Shown here piece by piece: positions 37,499-48,069 of a stretch of 64,000 nt of DNA. How positions within the stretch are numbered: the first letter of the stretch is position 1; each line of letters starts with the position of its first letter. The DNA is from Vibrio sp. CDRSL-10 TSBA (GTDB lineage: Bacteria; Pseudomonadota; Gammaproteobacteria; Enterobacterales; Vibrionaceae), in the NCBI GenBank assembly GCA_039696685.1, contig CP155565.1:124001-188000 (forward strand), in the 5' to 3' direction. Below the pieces are notes generated by a model. It had not been told where the DNA came from, made no database searches, and saw only the letters and a program-made list of their open reading frames with translations. A program made the translations under genes and the position numbers.

Positions 37499-37587
37499 AT
37501 TGGGCTCCGATAATGTGATTGAGTTGTTAATTATGACAATTCACGCTGTTTGGAACTTGTTAATTCAGTCAAAGTGGCGCATGCTTG

Positions 37588-37622
37588 TTTACTATAGGAA
37601 ACACGTTTTCCTGCACGGAAAC
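37588..37622 (+). promoter_or_regulatory. Tandem operator-like sites upstream of gcvT
   Basis: TTTACTATAGGAAAC (37588-37602) and GTTTTCCTGCACGGAAAC (37605-37622) both match the TTTCC...GGAAA symmetry of the site at 36613. They lie about 150-180 bp before the gcvT start and fit regulation by the XRE-cupin protein. Confidence 0.55.
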
Positions 37623-37769
37623 TTTTAGCAATGATTGCGCAAAGCTCACCCGATGGAGTGCAATCAACGGCATATTGTTTGGCCTGCAATGATGCAGGGT
37701 TAATACAGCAATCATGTCGGGTAATTAGTGGCTACACTCAAAACGGAGTCTGGCTATATGGAGAGAAAA

Positions 37770-38904
37770 ATGACTCAGGAACATGCGACACAAGAACTCT
37801 TGACTACACCGTTACACGCACTTCATGTCGAAGTTGGTGCCAAAATGGTGCCTTTTGCGGGTTATGATATGCCGGTGCAATACGCTTTGGGCGTGAAAAA
37901 AGAGCACCTCCATACCCGTGAAGCGGCGGGTCTGTTTGATGTTTCTCACATGGGTCAGCTTCGTTTACGTGGTGAAGGCGCGGCGGTCGCTCTGGAAACT
38001 CTGGTACCGGTTGATATCATCGACCTGCCACAAGGCAAGCAGCGTTACGCGTTTCTTTACCAATGAAAAAGGCGGTATCCTCGACGACCTTATGGTTGCT
38101 AATTTGGGCGATCATCTGTTTGTTGTCGTCAACGCAGCGTGTAAAGAGCAGGACATCGCTCACCTGAATGCTCATTTGCCGGCCGGTGTTGAGATGGAAA
38201 TCATCGAAGATCGTGCTTTGCTGGCAATTCAGGGCCCGAAAGCGGCTGAGGTGATGGCTCGTCTGCAGCCTGCGCTGGCAGAGATGCGCTTTATGGATGT
38301 GCAGCAAATCAGTATCGATGGCGTCGACTGCATTATCAGCCGTAGCGGATACACAGGTGAAGATGGCTACGAAATTTCGGTGCCGTCTGACCAGGCAGAG
38401 GCATTTGCCCGTACGCTGACCGCTTTTGAAGAAGTGGAATGGATTGGTCTGGGCGCGCGTGACTCACTGCGTCTCGAATGTGGTCTGTGTTTGTACGGCC
38501 ATGAACTGGATGAAACCACGACTCCGGTTGAAGCCAGCCTGCTATGGGCGATTCAGCCTGTACGCCGTCAGGGCGGAGCACGCGAAGGCGGCTTCCCGGG
38601 TGCAGAATTTATTCTGCAGCAGATCGTAACTAAAGATGTGGCGCGTAAACGTGTTGGTCTGGTTGGTCAGACTAAAGCCCCGGTACGTGAAGGTACTGAG
38701 CTGTTTGATGCAGACGGTGCGGCAATCGGCACGGTAACCAGTGGTACGGCAGGCCCGACAGCGGGCAAGCCGGTATCAATGGCGTATGTCCGCGCTGATC
38801 TGGCTGACATCGGTACTGAAGTGTTTGCTGAGGTACGTGGTAAAATGCTGCCAATGCTGGTTGAAAAACTTCCGTTTGTTCCACAGCGTTATTACCGTGG
38901 CTAA
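37770..38904 (+). CDS. gcvT: Aminomethyltransferase, glycine cleavage T protein (frameshifted)
   Basis: T protein releases ammonia from the aminomethyl-lipoyl H protein and forms 5,10-methylene-THF. About 377 residues after repair. It begins [26 protein letters not shown] and has [64 protein letters not shown] and the C-terminal barrel. The frame breaks at 38051-38055; removing one T from GTTTC gives [19 protein letters not shown]. Start 37770 has GGAG six bases upstream; in-frame ATGs further up do not. Confidence 0.94.
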
Positions 38905-39002
38905 CCATGATTTAGTATGATGGTGTGAGTAAAGTTGGTTATTTCACTGGAAGTTGCTGACTGATACACCTAAATCGAGGTCTTGCTCTCTTTTATAAAA
39001 AT

Positions 39003-39023
39003 GGCCCTGCATATTGCAGGGCC
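39003..39023 (+). terminator. Terminator after gcvT
   Basis: GGCCCTGCA, TAT loop, TGCAGGGCC, then GTTTGCTTTTT: perfect 9-bp stem. Confidence 0.85.
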
Positions 39024-39135
39024 GTTTGCTTTTTGCTGAATAACATTCATATTTGGGATAATAATAAAAAATGCCTTATGCTAAAGGTTCTCTTACAACG
39101 TCCTGTTTGAAAGTGGTCATTAAAGGATGAGTTAT

Positions 39136-40213
39136 ATGAAAAAATGGGCAGCCGCGACTGCACTACTGAGTTCATTGGGGTTCTGGACAAACGCGCAGGC
39201 AGAGTCGGAAGTCAGTACGTATATTGTTAATGGTGAAAACACTACCATTTCGGCTTACGCATCGTTTGCCAGTCTGTTTTACGACCGTATCGAATTTGAC
39301 GGAATTTACGGTACGCGCGCTTTCTGCGGTGCAACTGTGCTTGACTCTACCCATGTGTTAACTGCAGCACACTGCTTGTACGACGATGACGGTGAGCTAA
39401 ATTATGAATATATGCTGTTTGCAGTCGTGGGACAGACTGATGATGAAAGTGATTTTCCCTCCTCAGTAACGACGGTGCGCGCAGAGCAGTTTTTTATCCA
39501 TCCGAATTTCCAGGACTCAGAGTCCAGTCTGTGGCCGAATGATATTGCGATCATTGAGCTGGAGTCCTCGCTGAACTCCCAGGGGACGGTGTCTCTGCCT
39601 AGTAGTGAGGCCTATCGCTTAGGTTCAGATGGCGTCGACAATGATACCAACGATGAAGAGTTCCAGATTGTCGGGCATGGCAATACCATTACAGGGGCAG
39701 ATGGCACAACGCAGTTGCAATACGCGGACATGAACTATGTTTCCAATAGCACGTGTAACGATGATTTGTCTGCGTTGACCAATAAACAGATCTGTTTTAA
39801 AGGCATCAGCACTACGCCGAATACCTCCTTGACCAGTGGAACTTGTCAAGGAGACTCAGGGGGGCCGGTATACTGGAATGATAGTGGTAACTTAGTACAG
39901 GTTGGCATTACCAGTTTTGGCCCGTCAACGTGTGGTAATGGCTTTACAACATCTGATGTGACTTCGGTATTTACCGAAGTGTACGATTACAGTACCTGGA
40001 TTGACAGTGTTTCTGGCTGGTAATGAGACTGCCAATTTTGTAGGCACTGATACAAAACGCCGAGCTTACTTGGACGGGACCTTTGATCCGGACGATACAT
40101 CAGGTATTACTGCTTCAGCAAGCAGCGGTGGCGGGGGCTCGCTTGGCCCTTGGTTATTGGCTTTACTTGCTAGCCTTATCGTGTGGCGCAGCCGTGAGAG
40201 TGTTTCTGCCTAA
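39136..40213 (+). CDS. Secreted trypsin-like serine protease with GlyGly-CTERM (frameshifted)
   Basis: 358 residues after repair. Signal peptide (MKKWAAATALLSSLGFWTNAQA), then an S1 peptidase with IVNGENTTISAYASFASL as propeptide junction, catalytic His in TAAHC, Asp in NDIAIIEL and Ser in GDSGGP. Frame breaks at 40009-40013; removing one T from GTTTC opens a tail with the GlyGly-CTERM signature: SGGGGSLGPWLLALLASLIV followed by WRSRE. This tail marks type II secretion substrates that are cut by rhombosortase and held at the surface in vibrios (VesB-like). Start 39136 preferred for spacing from AAAGG; 39127 is the alternative. Confidence 0.88.
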
Positions 40214-40250
40214 GCAGGTTGGAGTGGCTATACCGAGATCAACAACCTGT

Positions 40251-40277
40251 CGCCCGGTCTTTGTACCGGGCGTTTTT
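40251..40277. terminator. Terminator after protease gene
   Basis: CGCCCGGT, CTTTGT loop, ACCGGGCG, TTTTT: perfect 8-bp stem. It may also serve the convergent cyclase gene. Confidence 0.88.
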
Positions 40278-40306
40278 ATGTATCATTCACAGTTGATGAC
40301 TGTTGT

Positions 40307-41630
40307 TTATGCTGCCTGACTTAGGATCAGGTTGCGACCATTCTGCTTGGCCTGATATAGCAAGAGATCTGCTTGCTTTAGTGCTTCATCAAGTGAGTCG
40401 TTCACTGGCCAGACACCACCCGAAATCGTCACGTTTGGCTGTTGGACAAAACGGGCGACATCTTCTCCGATGCGCTCAAAAATTTTGATAGCCTGCTGCG
40501 CCGATTCGGTTTTGACTACAACAACAAACTCTTCACCGCCAAAACGAAATGCATAATCACTGATTCTTATCCGGCTTTTTATCACAGCGGAAACGCGTTT
40601 GATTACCTGATCGCCGATATCGTGTCCGTATTTGTCGTTCACTGCTTTAAAGTGGTCGATATCGAGAATACAGACGTAGTGACCTTGCCCGGCACTGAAC
40701 TGAGCGCTCACTTTTTTCAGATAGTGGCGGTTGTGCAAACCAGACAGTTCATCGGTATAGGTGATTTTACTCAGCTCCAGTTTGTCTTTTCGTACCCGGT
40801 ACAAGTAAAGGCTTATCCCGGCGGTGATGCTGCCCAGGATTAGCAACAGATAAAAATAGGGCGGTACCAGTTCATGATTATCAACCACTTTGATCAGATA
40901 ACTGGTTTGATTACTGAACAGCTCAAACTTACGGTAAATAAAACTGACATCATCATACTCCATGATGCCGGCGTTACGGTTGCTGAGTTGCAGATCACGC
41001 CAGGCCTGGGGATAGTGGTTTTCTATCAAATCCGTGGCTTTGATATCGGGCTCAGTACTTGAATAGACAGTGCCATTTTTACCCAGTAACAGGACATCCT
41101 GACGCGAGACTTCAGAAAGTTCGCTCAGTTTAACTTCGAGTACCAGGTAGCCGATAAGACGAACACCTTGATAAATGGCTTTGAACTCAGTGAGCAGTTG
41201 GGAGTGCGGCGTGATAACCCGTTGTATCTGATGCTGATTCAGGTTGCTGGAGTAATAAGGGTTGTATTGCTCAATTAATTTGGCGTAGCGTGAATCATTG
41301 GTTTGGGTGGAGATGATGTTGATCGATTTAACCAGGCTTTGCGCGCTGAGAAGTTGGGTAGACACATCAAGGAAACGGCTGCGGATCGCTGAAATAGTTG
41401 GCTGCCATTTGGGTCTCAGCCAGAGCAAGAAAGTTGTCAGCGATATTACGTTTGAGCAGTAAGGTGTCCTGCAACGTGCTGAGTTGCATGCTAAAATCTG
41501 CCTGCTTATCTGCTTTGACAAAGCGCATCGGCGTATTGACCAAAAAAATCATCACCAGCGTAAGCAGCAGGCATTTTACTTCGAGATGAAATGATGACGA
41601 AGTCGAAAGGGGAGTCTGGTTGAGGATCAT
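40307..41630 (-). CDS. Diguanylate cyclase with periplasmic sensor (frameshifted)
   Basis: 440 residues after repair. N-terminal helix CLLLTLVMIFLVNTPMRF, a periplasmic region of about 230 residues with a Cache-like IGYLVLEVKLSELS...QDVLLLGKNGTVYSS, helix YFYLLLILGSITAGISLYLY, then a GGDEF domain with DELSGLHNRHYLKKV and active loop RFGGEEFVVVV. It should synthesise c-di-GMP; no RxxD inhibitory site noted. The frame breaks at 41372-41376; removing one A from GAAAC (plus strand) gives SDPQPFLDVSTQLL. The start is uncertain (ATG 41630, with AAGGAA 12 bases upstream). Confidence 0.85.
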
Positions 41631-41744
41631 ACGCTGAAACAATTCCTTATGTTTCGGCGATAATATGGAGCAAAGTCACTAAAATCTACTCGAATCCGAT
41701 GAACGATTTGTGACGTACCAGGTTTATCAGAGTTACCTCACAAC

Positions 41745-43467
41745 TTAGTCCTTAGTTAGTGTAAGGTTGCTCGATAAGGTATAACGGCTGGCACTGGCGA
41801 GAGAGAGCGGTTTGGAAAACCAGTACCCTTGCAGGTAGGAGGCGCCCATTGCCTTAAATTTCTGGTACATGGCTCCTGTTTCTATTCCCTCGATGACAAT
41901 ATCAACCCCTTTGCTTTTCGAGAGCTGAATAATAAATTGCAGGTATTGTTCAGATGACTGATTCGTCAGAGTTTTAGTCGCCATTGAGCGGTCGATCTTG
42001 ATCTGATTAAGCGGCAGATCAAAAAAGCTGTTAATCGAGCTGAAACCACTGCCAAAATCGTCGAGAGAAAGTTGGAACCCCATATTGCTAAGCGTCACTA
42101 ATTGCTCCAGAGCATTCTTATTACCATCCAGAATGACGGTTTCCGTCAGCTCGAGCACAATAGACTGCGGTGAAATTCCCGCTTCCTCGGCCATCTTCTT
42201 AATCGTGGAAGGGAAGGCGGTGTTGAGTAGTTGAAGAACTGAAACGTTAATATTGACCCGAATACTCAGACCATTAATCCGGTTATAGCGCTCGATGAAT
42301 TCGCACGCTTTGCCAAACACCTGATAACCGATTTCACTGATAAGGCCTTTCTTTTCTGCCACCGGAATAAACTCGTCCGGAAATATTTCTCCGAACTCTT
42401 TGGAGCGCCAGCGTACCAGAGCTTCAAAGCTGGAAACCTGGCCAGTTTGGGCGTTGAGGATTGGCTGAAATTTTACCGACAGAGAGCGTGAACTCAGTGC
42501 CTCTTTCAGACCACGTTCAATGAAGAAGTGACGATCCACCCGCTTTTGCGTTTTACCGTTATAGAGTTCTATCCGCGAGCGGTTGGTTTCGCGCGCATAT
42601 TGACAAGTACGCGAGGCAATATTGACGATTTCCTCTGTTGTGTCGGTGCGGCTGAACGCCGGATAAAGCCCGATGCTAACGTGGTTGCCGAACAGGTGCC
42701 CCTGTTCCTGAACCGAAGTGGTGTAGCGCTGCAAAATATCCTGACACAAACTGCGCAGTGCGGCATCACCCTCGGTGCGGTGCAGCAGAATGGCAAAATC
42801 GTCAGAAACGTACCCGGTAAAACTCGCCGTCTTCACATCGAATGCCGTTTAATGCCTCAATAACATGTTGCAGTACATGCTCATTCACTTCACTGCCGTA
42901 CTGGTTCTCGTAGGATTTAATGTCGTCGATCTGCAGATAAATCAGCGTACTTTCAGCGTCAGGATTCTGTTTTGCAACCTCAATATCCCGGAGCAGTTTG
43001 GCCATGTTGCCTAGGCCGGAAATACTGTCGTAGTAAGCGGCCTGGTTAAGGAAGGTCTCCATCAACTTCTGGTCAGAGATATCACGGTGATAACCGACCA
43101 TAAAATGCTCGCCATTCAATTGTCTGTTGACGGCGATGCCTTCAATCCAGATGTATTGACCATTGGTTCGGCGTACCCGGTACTGTGTCGTGACTTGTTC
43201 GCGCATGTGGATATGTTCTACAACGCGTTTTTGCAGCATGGCGCGGTCTTGCGGGTGCACAATAGCGTACCATTCTTCCAATTGAATAGTATGAGCGCTA
43301 AAACCAAATTGGTGGTAAAAATCAGGGTTATAAAAGGTTAAATTGCCCTGATCATCCATATGAAAAATACCTTCACTGGCGATATCAAAAATATGCACCA
43401 GACGAGTTTTCTGGGTATCTGTGAGGTTAGGATTCGTGCCTTGGGACAGTCCCTGCGTCAATGGCAT
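41745..43467 (-). CDS. PAS-GGDEF-EAL c-di-GMP phosphodiesterase (frameshifted)
   Basis: 573 residues after repair. PAS domain (residues about 25-135: IFDIASEGIFHMDDQGNLTFYNPDFYHQFGFS), degenerate GGDEF (loop RSDDF in place of GGDEF), and an EAL domain that keeps catalytic motifs: FEALVRWRS, ELTETVILDG, DDFGSGFSS and QIKIDRS. It probably degrades c-di-GMP under control of the PAS domain; there are no membrane segments. The frame breaks at 42805-42809; removing one A from GAAAC (plus strand) gives FYRVRSDDFAILLHRTEG. It is transcribed in the same direction as the neighbouring cyclase. Confidence 0.87.
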
Positions 43468-43841
43468 AACAAATGTACCTGGCTCTTTTAAGAATCGTAT
43501 TGATTCGAGCTTAACGATTAAAATGGCTACTGAAGTAGCGACAAGGCAAAACTAAACGTTTTGAGGTTGTTATTAGCTTTATGCAACCATGATAACGTTT
43601 ATGGAGCAATGTCTCAATTGTGAAATTGCAGTGATGTCATAAGCCTGATAAGGCGCTTAGTTTGTTATCTTACCGATTTTATTTGTATGTGTTTTTCCGG
43701 ACGTTAGCCATCATAAACTAAGGTTATGATTTATATCATCTTTATCTATCACTGGATTGCTATCTTACATCAACTATTGCCAGTGAGTACCCGCTTGAGA
43801 AAACCAAATAGTACAGACTGATAATGACAGGGATAAAACAG
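43468..43841. other. Intergenic region upstream of PAS-GGDEF-EAL gene
   Basis: 374 bp with no ORF; AT-rich part near 43670-43760 probably contains the promoter of the minus-strand gene. Confidence 0.4.
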
Positions 43842-43867
43842 AAAAAGCGGCCCGAGAGCCGCTTTTT
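43842..43867. terminator. Bidirectional terminator
   Basis: AAAAAGCGGC, CCGAGA loop, GCCGCTTTTT: perfect 10-bp stem, 60 bp past the gsk stop. Confidence 0.9.
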
Positions 43868-43927
43868 CATGTACTTTTGTCATGATTTGGCACTGAAGTC
43901 GTGCCAGTTTAAGTCATGTTCAGGATA

Positions 43928-45233
43928 TTAACGATCCCAGTACGCTTCTTCCAGGCTGTCTTCACGCTCAGGCAGAGCGCGCGACAGGCGAGGAGAGTGC
44001 TGAGTCAGTACTTCATAACTGACACGGTTGGCATACTTACACACCTGGGACAGCGATGAGTAGGTAAGATAATGGCGATCGTGCTTGGCTGAATTAGGTA
44101 CATTATTCAGATGGTAGCTATTTGCTGCCATGTCGTGCAGTAATGCAGACAATGCGCCGTCACCAGCTCCGTTAGTATTTTTGATTTTCAGCGGGCCACC
44201 CAGATACGGGCCGATGTGTGAGTATATACGAACCGGATGAGTACAATCCTGCTGCCGCATCGCACGGCTGAATTCATACTGGTTAAACTCAGCAATATGG
44301 CCTGGCAGCAGAGGCAGTTCGGTGCTGCGTTTAACCTCATCCTCCACATAACCAGCCATATACAGGCCAATTGGCCCTGCCGTGCATAGCACCAAATCGA
44401 CCCAGTCCAGCGCTTTGTCTGCGGCTTGCAGCGGATCGCTAAAGCCGGTCAGTGCTTCGCCTTCATCTTCGTTCATCGCCAGAAACCGTGACGTTCTCTT
44501 TCAGGTACTCTTGCCACCAGTCCTGATTACCTTCAATCACATACTTGGTGCCGAGAGTCAGCACGACAGGAACCGAGTTTTTCTTCGCCAGTTCAATCGC
44601 ACGCTGTACCGCTTTTGGCATTGGATCTTCCGGTTTGCCGCGCATCAGATAAGATGAGACAACCAAAGCAGAGGCTTTCTCAAATACTTGTTCCGGAATA
44701 CTTTCCGGACGCAGCTGGTTCATCTGACCTTCATTGATAGCAAAAGTACGCTCACCGTCTTCTGAGATCAGGGTGTAGCAGCGACCAATAGGACCATCGA
44801 CGGTTTGCAGGTAGTTGAGGTTCATCCGGGACGATGTACTGCACAGGTAGCGGTAAGCGTAAGAGCCCACTTCGATGTTCTTTGACATCACACCAAGCAG
44901 TACGGATTTGCTGTCGGCCAGTACCGAGTAGTTGTGCAGGGTGTTCCCTATGGTATCTCCAGGATGCTGGTGGGTGATCAGATTACGTTCTGCCAGTTCC
45001 TGATAAAGAGCTTCGGCACGTGATTCTTCCAGTACCAGAGAGTGACCTTTACTCAGGTTGTATTTAGCGATGAACTCGTCATCCACTTTGGCTTCGATAT
45101 CCACCATGGTCTGGCCGATACCAACAATCGTCGGGCGGTGCCTGGTTGGCGCTTCACGCAGTTGGTTGACCAAAGGATCACGGGTGCTGGTAGGGAAATA
45201 GTGTTTAGATTTGCGTTGTCCAGGAAACTTCAT
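43928..45233 (-). CDS. gsk: Inosine-guanosine kinase (frameshifted)
   Basis: PfkB-family kinase that phosphorylates inosine and guanosine to IMP and GMP in purine salvage. The repaired 434 residues equal the E. coli length. Motifs: TIVGIGQTMVDIEAKVDD, GDTIGNTLHNYSVLADSKSVLLGVM, TYTL-like GRCYTLISEDGERTFA and the PfkB signature NTNGAGDGALSALLHD with the catalytic Asp. The frame breaks at 44482-44486; removing one A from GAAAC (plus strand) restores ENVTVLAMNEDEGEALTG. Single gene with its own terminator. Confidence 0.93.
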
Positions 45234-45401
45234 CGGTTAAGTGGGCAAAATGGGAAAATTTCGCGAATAATATCACAAAAAATTCTCAGAAGTTTCATTT
45301 TTACATTTCATTTCTTGGTAGGCATCACGCAAATCCAGCCGGGTTACGTGATGCTTGTGTTTTAGTGGCACAGTGCGTTACCGGTTTGTGTTGCACCTGT
45401 T

Positions 45402-45462
45402 GATCCCCTTCCAACTTGAAGCTGCAGCGGTTTGGCTGCAACTCCAAGTTGTTTCGGGATAT
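45402..45462. repeat. Short ERIC-like repeat, copy 4
   Basis: From GATCCCC to GGGATAT, with AACTTGAAGCTGCAGC and GGCTGCAACTCCAAGTTG. The same terminal parts as the full ERIC at 23770, without its centre. It lies in the gsk-creA spacer. Confidence 0.75.
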
Positions 45463-45496
45463 TGTGTTTACAACGGTTTATTGTGTTTACATCTGA

Positions 45497-45974
45497 TTAT
45501 TGCGATGTTTCGGCCGGAAACGCGTTGTAAGCTTTTGTTCCCCACAACGGAACGGTCGACAGGCTGTGCTTAAAGCTGCCTGAGGTTTCTTTGGTTGAGT
45601 AAGACACGTACATTAATGTCTGGGTTTGCTCATCGAAAATACGACGAATTTTCATCGTTTTGAAGAAAATACTTTTCGATTTACGAAATACGACTTCGCC
45701 GGATTTGGATTTGTCGATCTGCGCAATCATCTCCGGAGTAATCTCTCCGGTCTGACGACAGGCAATCGATGAATCGGACGGGTCAGCCAGGCTTAAATCG
45801 GCCTCAATACTGGCGATGTGACAGGTAACCCCTGGCACTAAGGGGTCAGTTAAATTATTAAGCTTAATGTCTTTTGTGGTGAACAGCCCCAGACTGACAT
45901 CACCGACTTCGGAAACGGTCACAACCGGCCAATACCAGAGCACACAGGGCAACCGCTGCTAATTTCTTGATCAT
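45497..45974 (-). CDS. creA: CreA family protein, secreted or lipid-anchored (frameshifted)
   Basis: 158 residues after repair. The family is widespread and of uncertain function despite its old name. The core EVGDVSLGLFTTKDIKLNNLTDPLVPGVTCHIASIEADLSLADPSDSSIACRQTG is characteristic, as is FRKSKSIFFKTMKIRRIFD. The frame breaks at 45912-45916. Removing one A from GAAAC (plus strand) joins the signal MIKKLAAVALCALVLAGC to DRSEVGDVSLG. LAGC could be a lipobox. Start at 45974. Confidence 0.87.
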
Positions 45975-46210
45975 ATTATTATTCCAACTGTTTTCGCTGG
46001 AAATATGATAGCAGCATGTGTTGAGAATGACAGAGCCATGTGGTGAGAATCGGGCTGTGCTGTTATCTTTTCCACAAGACCGAGGTTTTATGAAAGACCG
46101 GTCTGAGTTGTGATAAACTGCAGCCTACGACGCTTCGCTTACTGTCCCGCCTCGTGTGAGATGATTGGCCAGCTTATGATGTATTGTCCTATAAAAAGAA
46201 GTAAGGTCTT

Positions 46211-46720
46211 ATGATCCAGTCATCTCTTCCAATTGTTGATAGCAAAAATAAATGGCTGTGGAGCCAGGTAGACGTCGAATACCCGACAGCGGAAAGCCTG
46301 CAGGGGCGCTCGCTGTATCAGGCGCTGATTGAATCACGTCAGGTTGAAGAGCTCAGTGTTTCAGAGCCGCGGCCTGATGTGGCGCTGGATGATATCTATT
46401 TGGTCGATTTTCATCGGCTGACGATTATGTTCGCACTGCTGCAAGCAACCCAGTTTGATTCTGAACAGCAGCAAAATCTGCTGGTTGAGTTTTTTACGCA
46501 AATTATCTATTCACAACCCTGTTCGCTTTACCTTGGCTTTGCCGATGGTCAGCCAGCGGCAGCGGCCATTCTCACTGAGCAAGATAACCAGGTTCTTTTG
46601 TCCGATATCGTGGTGAAGAACTCGCAACCATTTGGTGCTGAAAAAGAATTTGCCCTAGCAGTGCTGGCAAAATGGCGTCAGGCGCATGAATTTAGCGGCC
46701 AAGTTTATTGGCAACGCTAG
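46211..46720 (+). CDS. Hypothetical protein, possibly GNAT-like
   Basis: 169 residues, acidic, no signal or membrane segment. Segments LYLGFADGQPAAAAILTEQDNQVLLSDIVV and EFALAVLAKWRQ look like the strand-turn-strand centre and a helix of an acetyltransferase fold, but no acetyl-CoA loop is clear. AAGAAGTAAGG precedes the ATG. Function unassigned. Confidence 0.65.
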   Translation: MIQSSLPIVDSKNKWLWSQVDVEYPTAESLQGRSLYQALIESRQVEELSVSEPRPDVALDDIYLVDFHRLTIMFALLQATQFDSEQQQNLLVEFFTQIIYSQPCSLYLGFADGQPAAAAILTEQDNQVLLSDIVVKNSQPFGAEKEFALAVLAKWRQAHEFSGQVYWQR

Positions 46721-46882
46721 TCGGGTTGTATTTCAGCGCCAAGACAGAAACGATTCTTAATGGTCAAAAAGTGACCTTGGTTGCGAAATTGATCTTACAG
46801 TTGTGAGAGCGGTTTCATTTCCTTCAATCGATCATCTCTCCTTCACAGTCTGACGATACACTGCTCAAAAAAGGGAGCGTAT

Positions 46883-47567
46883 ATGTCTGACAAAAAAACT
46901 AACTGCGTTATTTTCGACTGTGAAGGTACTCTGGTCGATAGTGAACGTCTGTGCTGTGAGGCATTAGTTAACATTTTCAACGAGTTGGGAGTTGAACTCA
47001 AATTTGAAGATGTGGCCGCTCACTTCGCTGGCGGGAAAATTGCCGAGATTCTGAACTCCACCCTCGAACTGGTCGGGATGAGTGCTGATCTCACCCTGCT
47101 TGAGTCACGCTATCGCCGGGCCGTTAAACGCCTGTTGATTCGCGAAACTGCAGCCGATGGAAGGGGCTGTGCATTTGCTCGACACCCTCAAACGCCATCA
47201 GGTTGAGTTTTGCGTTGCTTCAAACGCGCCATCCAAGCGTATCGAATTTGCCCTGAGACTGGCCGGATTACTGCCTTATTTCAAAGGGCGTATTTTCTCT
47301 GCCTTCGAAGCCAACAGCTGGAAACCAGAGCCGGACCTGATTCGTTACTGCGCGATGAATATGGGTTTCAGACTCGACGAGTGTGTCTACGTCGATGATA
47401 CCGCCAAAGGGGTCGAAGCGGGAGTGCTGGCTGGCGTCACTACCTATCAGTTGCAACCGTTCAACCAGCGTAACCGTACCACTTATCAGCAAGTGGTGAT
47501 TCTGGACAAAATTGATAACCTGTCGCAATTTGTTGTTCCGTCGGAACGTTTATCCGGAGCTCGATAG
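46883..47567 (+). CDS. HAD-superfamily phosphatase, YieH-like (frameshifted)
   Basis: 227 residues after repair, subfamily IA with a helical cap. Motif I is DCEGTLVDSE, motif II VASNAPSK, motif III KPEPDL and motif IV VYVDDTAKGVEAG. It resembles E. coli YieH (6-phosphogluconate phosphatase). In motif I the usual second Asp is Glu, which may slow or alter catalysis. The frame breaks at 47144-47148; removing one A from GAAAC gives LLIRELQPMEGAVHLLDTLKRH. AGGGAGCG precedes the start. Confidence 0.85.
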
Positions 47568-47714
47568 TCACCTTTAGAGGGATCTCACTGGTAAACTTTA
47601 CTGAGATCTCACAATGGAAGAATGGCAGGACAGCCGGTAACAACTCGGTATATGCTTGATAATATGTCAGTATCCGTTCGCAAGGTAACAGAGCGACAGG
47701 TAAAGGAGCGATTT

Positions 47715-48038
47715 ATGGACAGCCAGGCATTTTGTATTGTTTTGACCACCACCAATCGTCAGGAAAACGCCCTGCAGATTACCCAGAGTCTGCTTTCCAA
47801 GCAGTTAGCCGCTTGCGTGCAGAGTATGCCGATTCAAAGTCACTATATGTGGAACGATGAGGTGTGTTGTGACGATGAAATCCTGCTGGTGATCAAAACC
47901 CGCAAAGCGTGCTATGCCGAGTTAGAGCGGGAACTGGCAACGCTGCACTCCTATGAGGTGCCGCAGATTGTTCAGGTACCGATAGTGGAAGGGTTTCACC
48001 CTTACCTGACCTGGATTGAGCAGAACACTCCCCGCTGA
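47715..48038 (+). CDS. cutA: Divalent-cation tolerance protein CutA
   Basis: A 107-residue trimeric cytoplasmic protein linked to copper and divalent metal tolerance. Motifs: FCIVLTTTNRQENALQITQSLLSKQLAACVQ, YMWNDEVCCDDEILLVIKT and SYEVPQIVQVPIVEGFHPYLTWI, all typical. I chose the ATG at 47715 because GGAG lies six bases upstream; the frame is open back to 47622. Confidence 0.92.
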   Translation: MDSQAFCIVLTTTNRQENALQITQSLLSKQLAACVQSMPIQSHYMWNDEVCCDDEILLVIKTRKACYAELERELATLHSYEVPQIVQVPIVEGFHPYLTWIEQNTPR

Positions 48039-48069
48039 GCAGGTATTCAGGCCAGAGCGAGTGCCGGGA

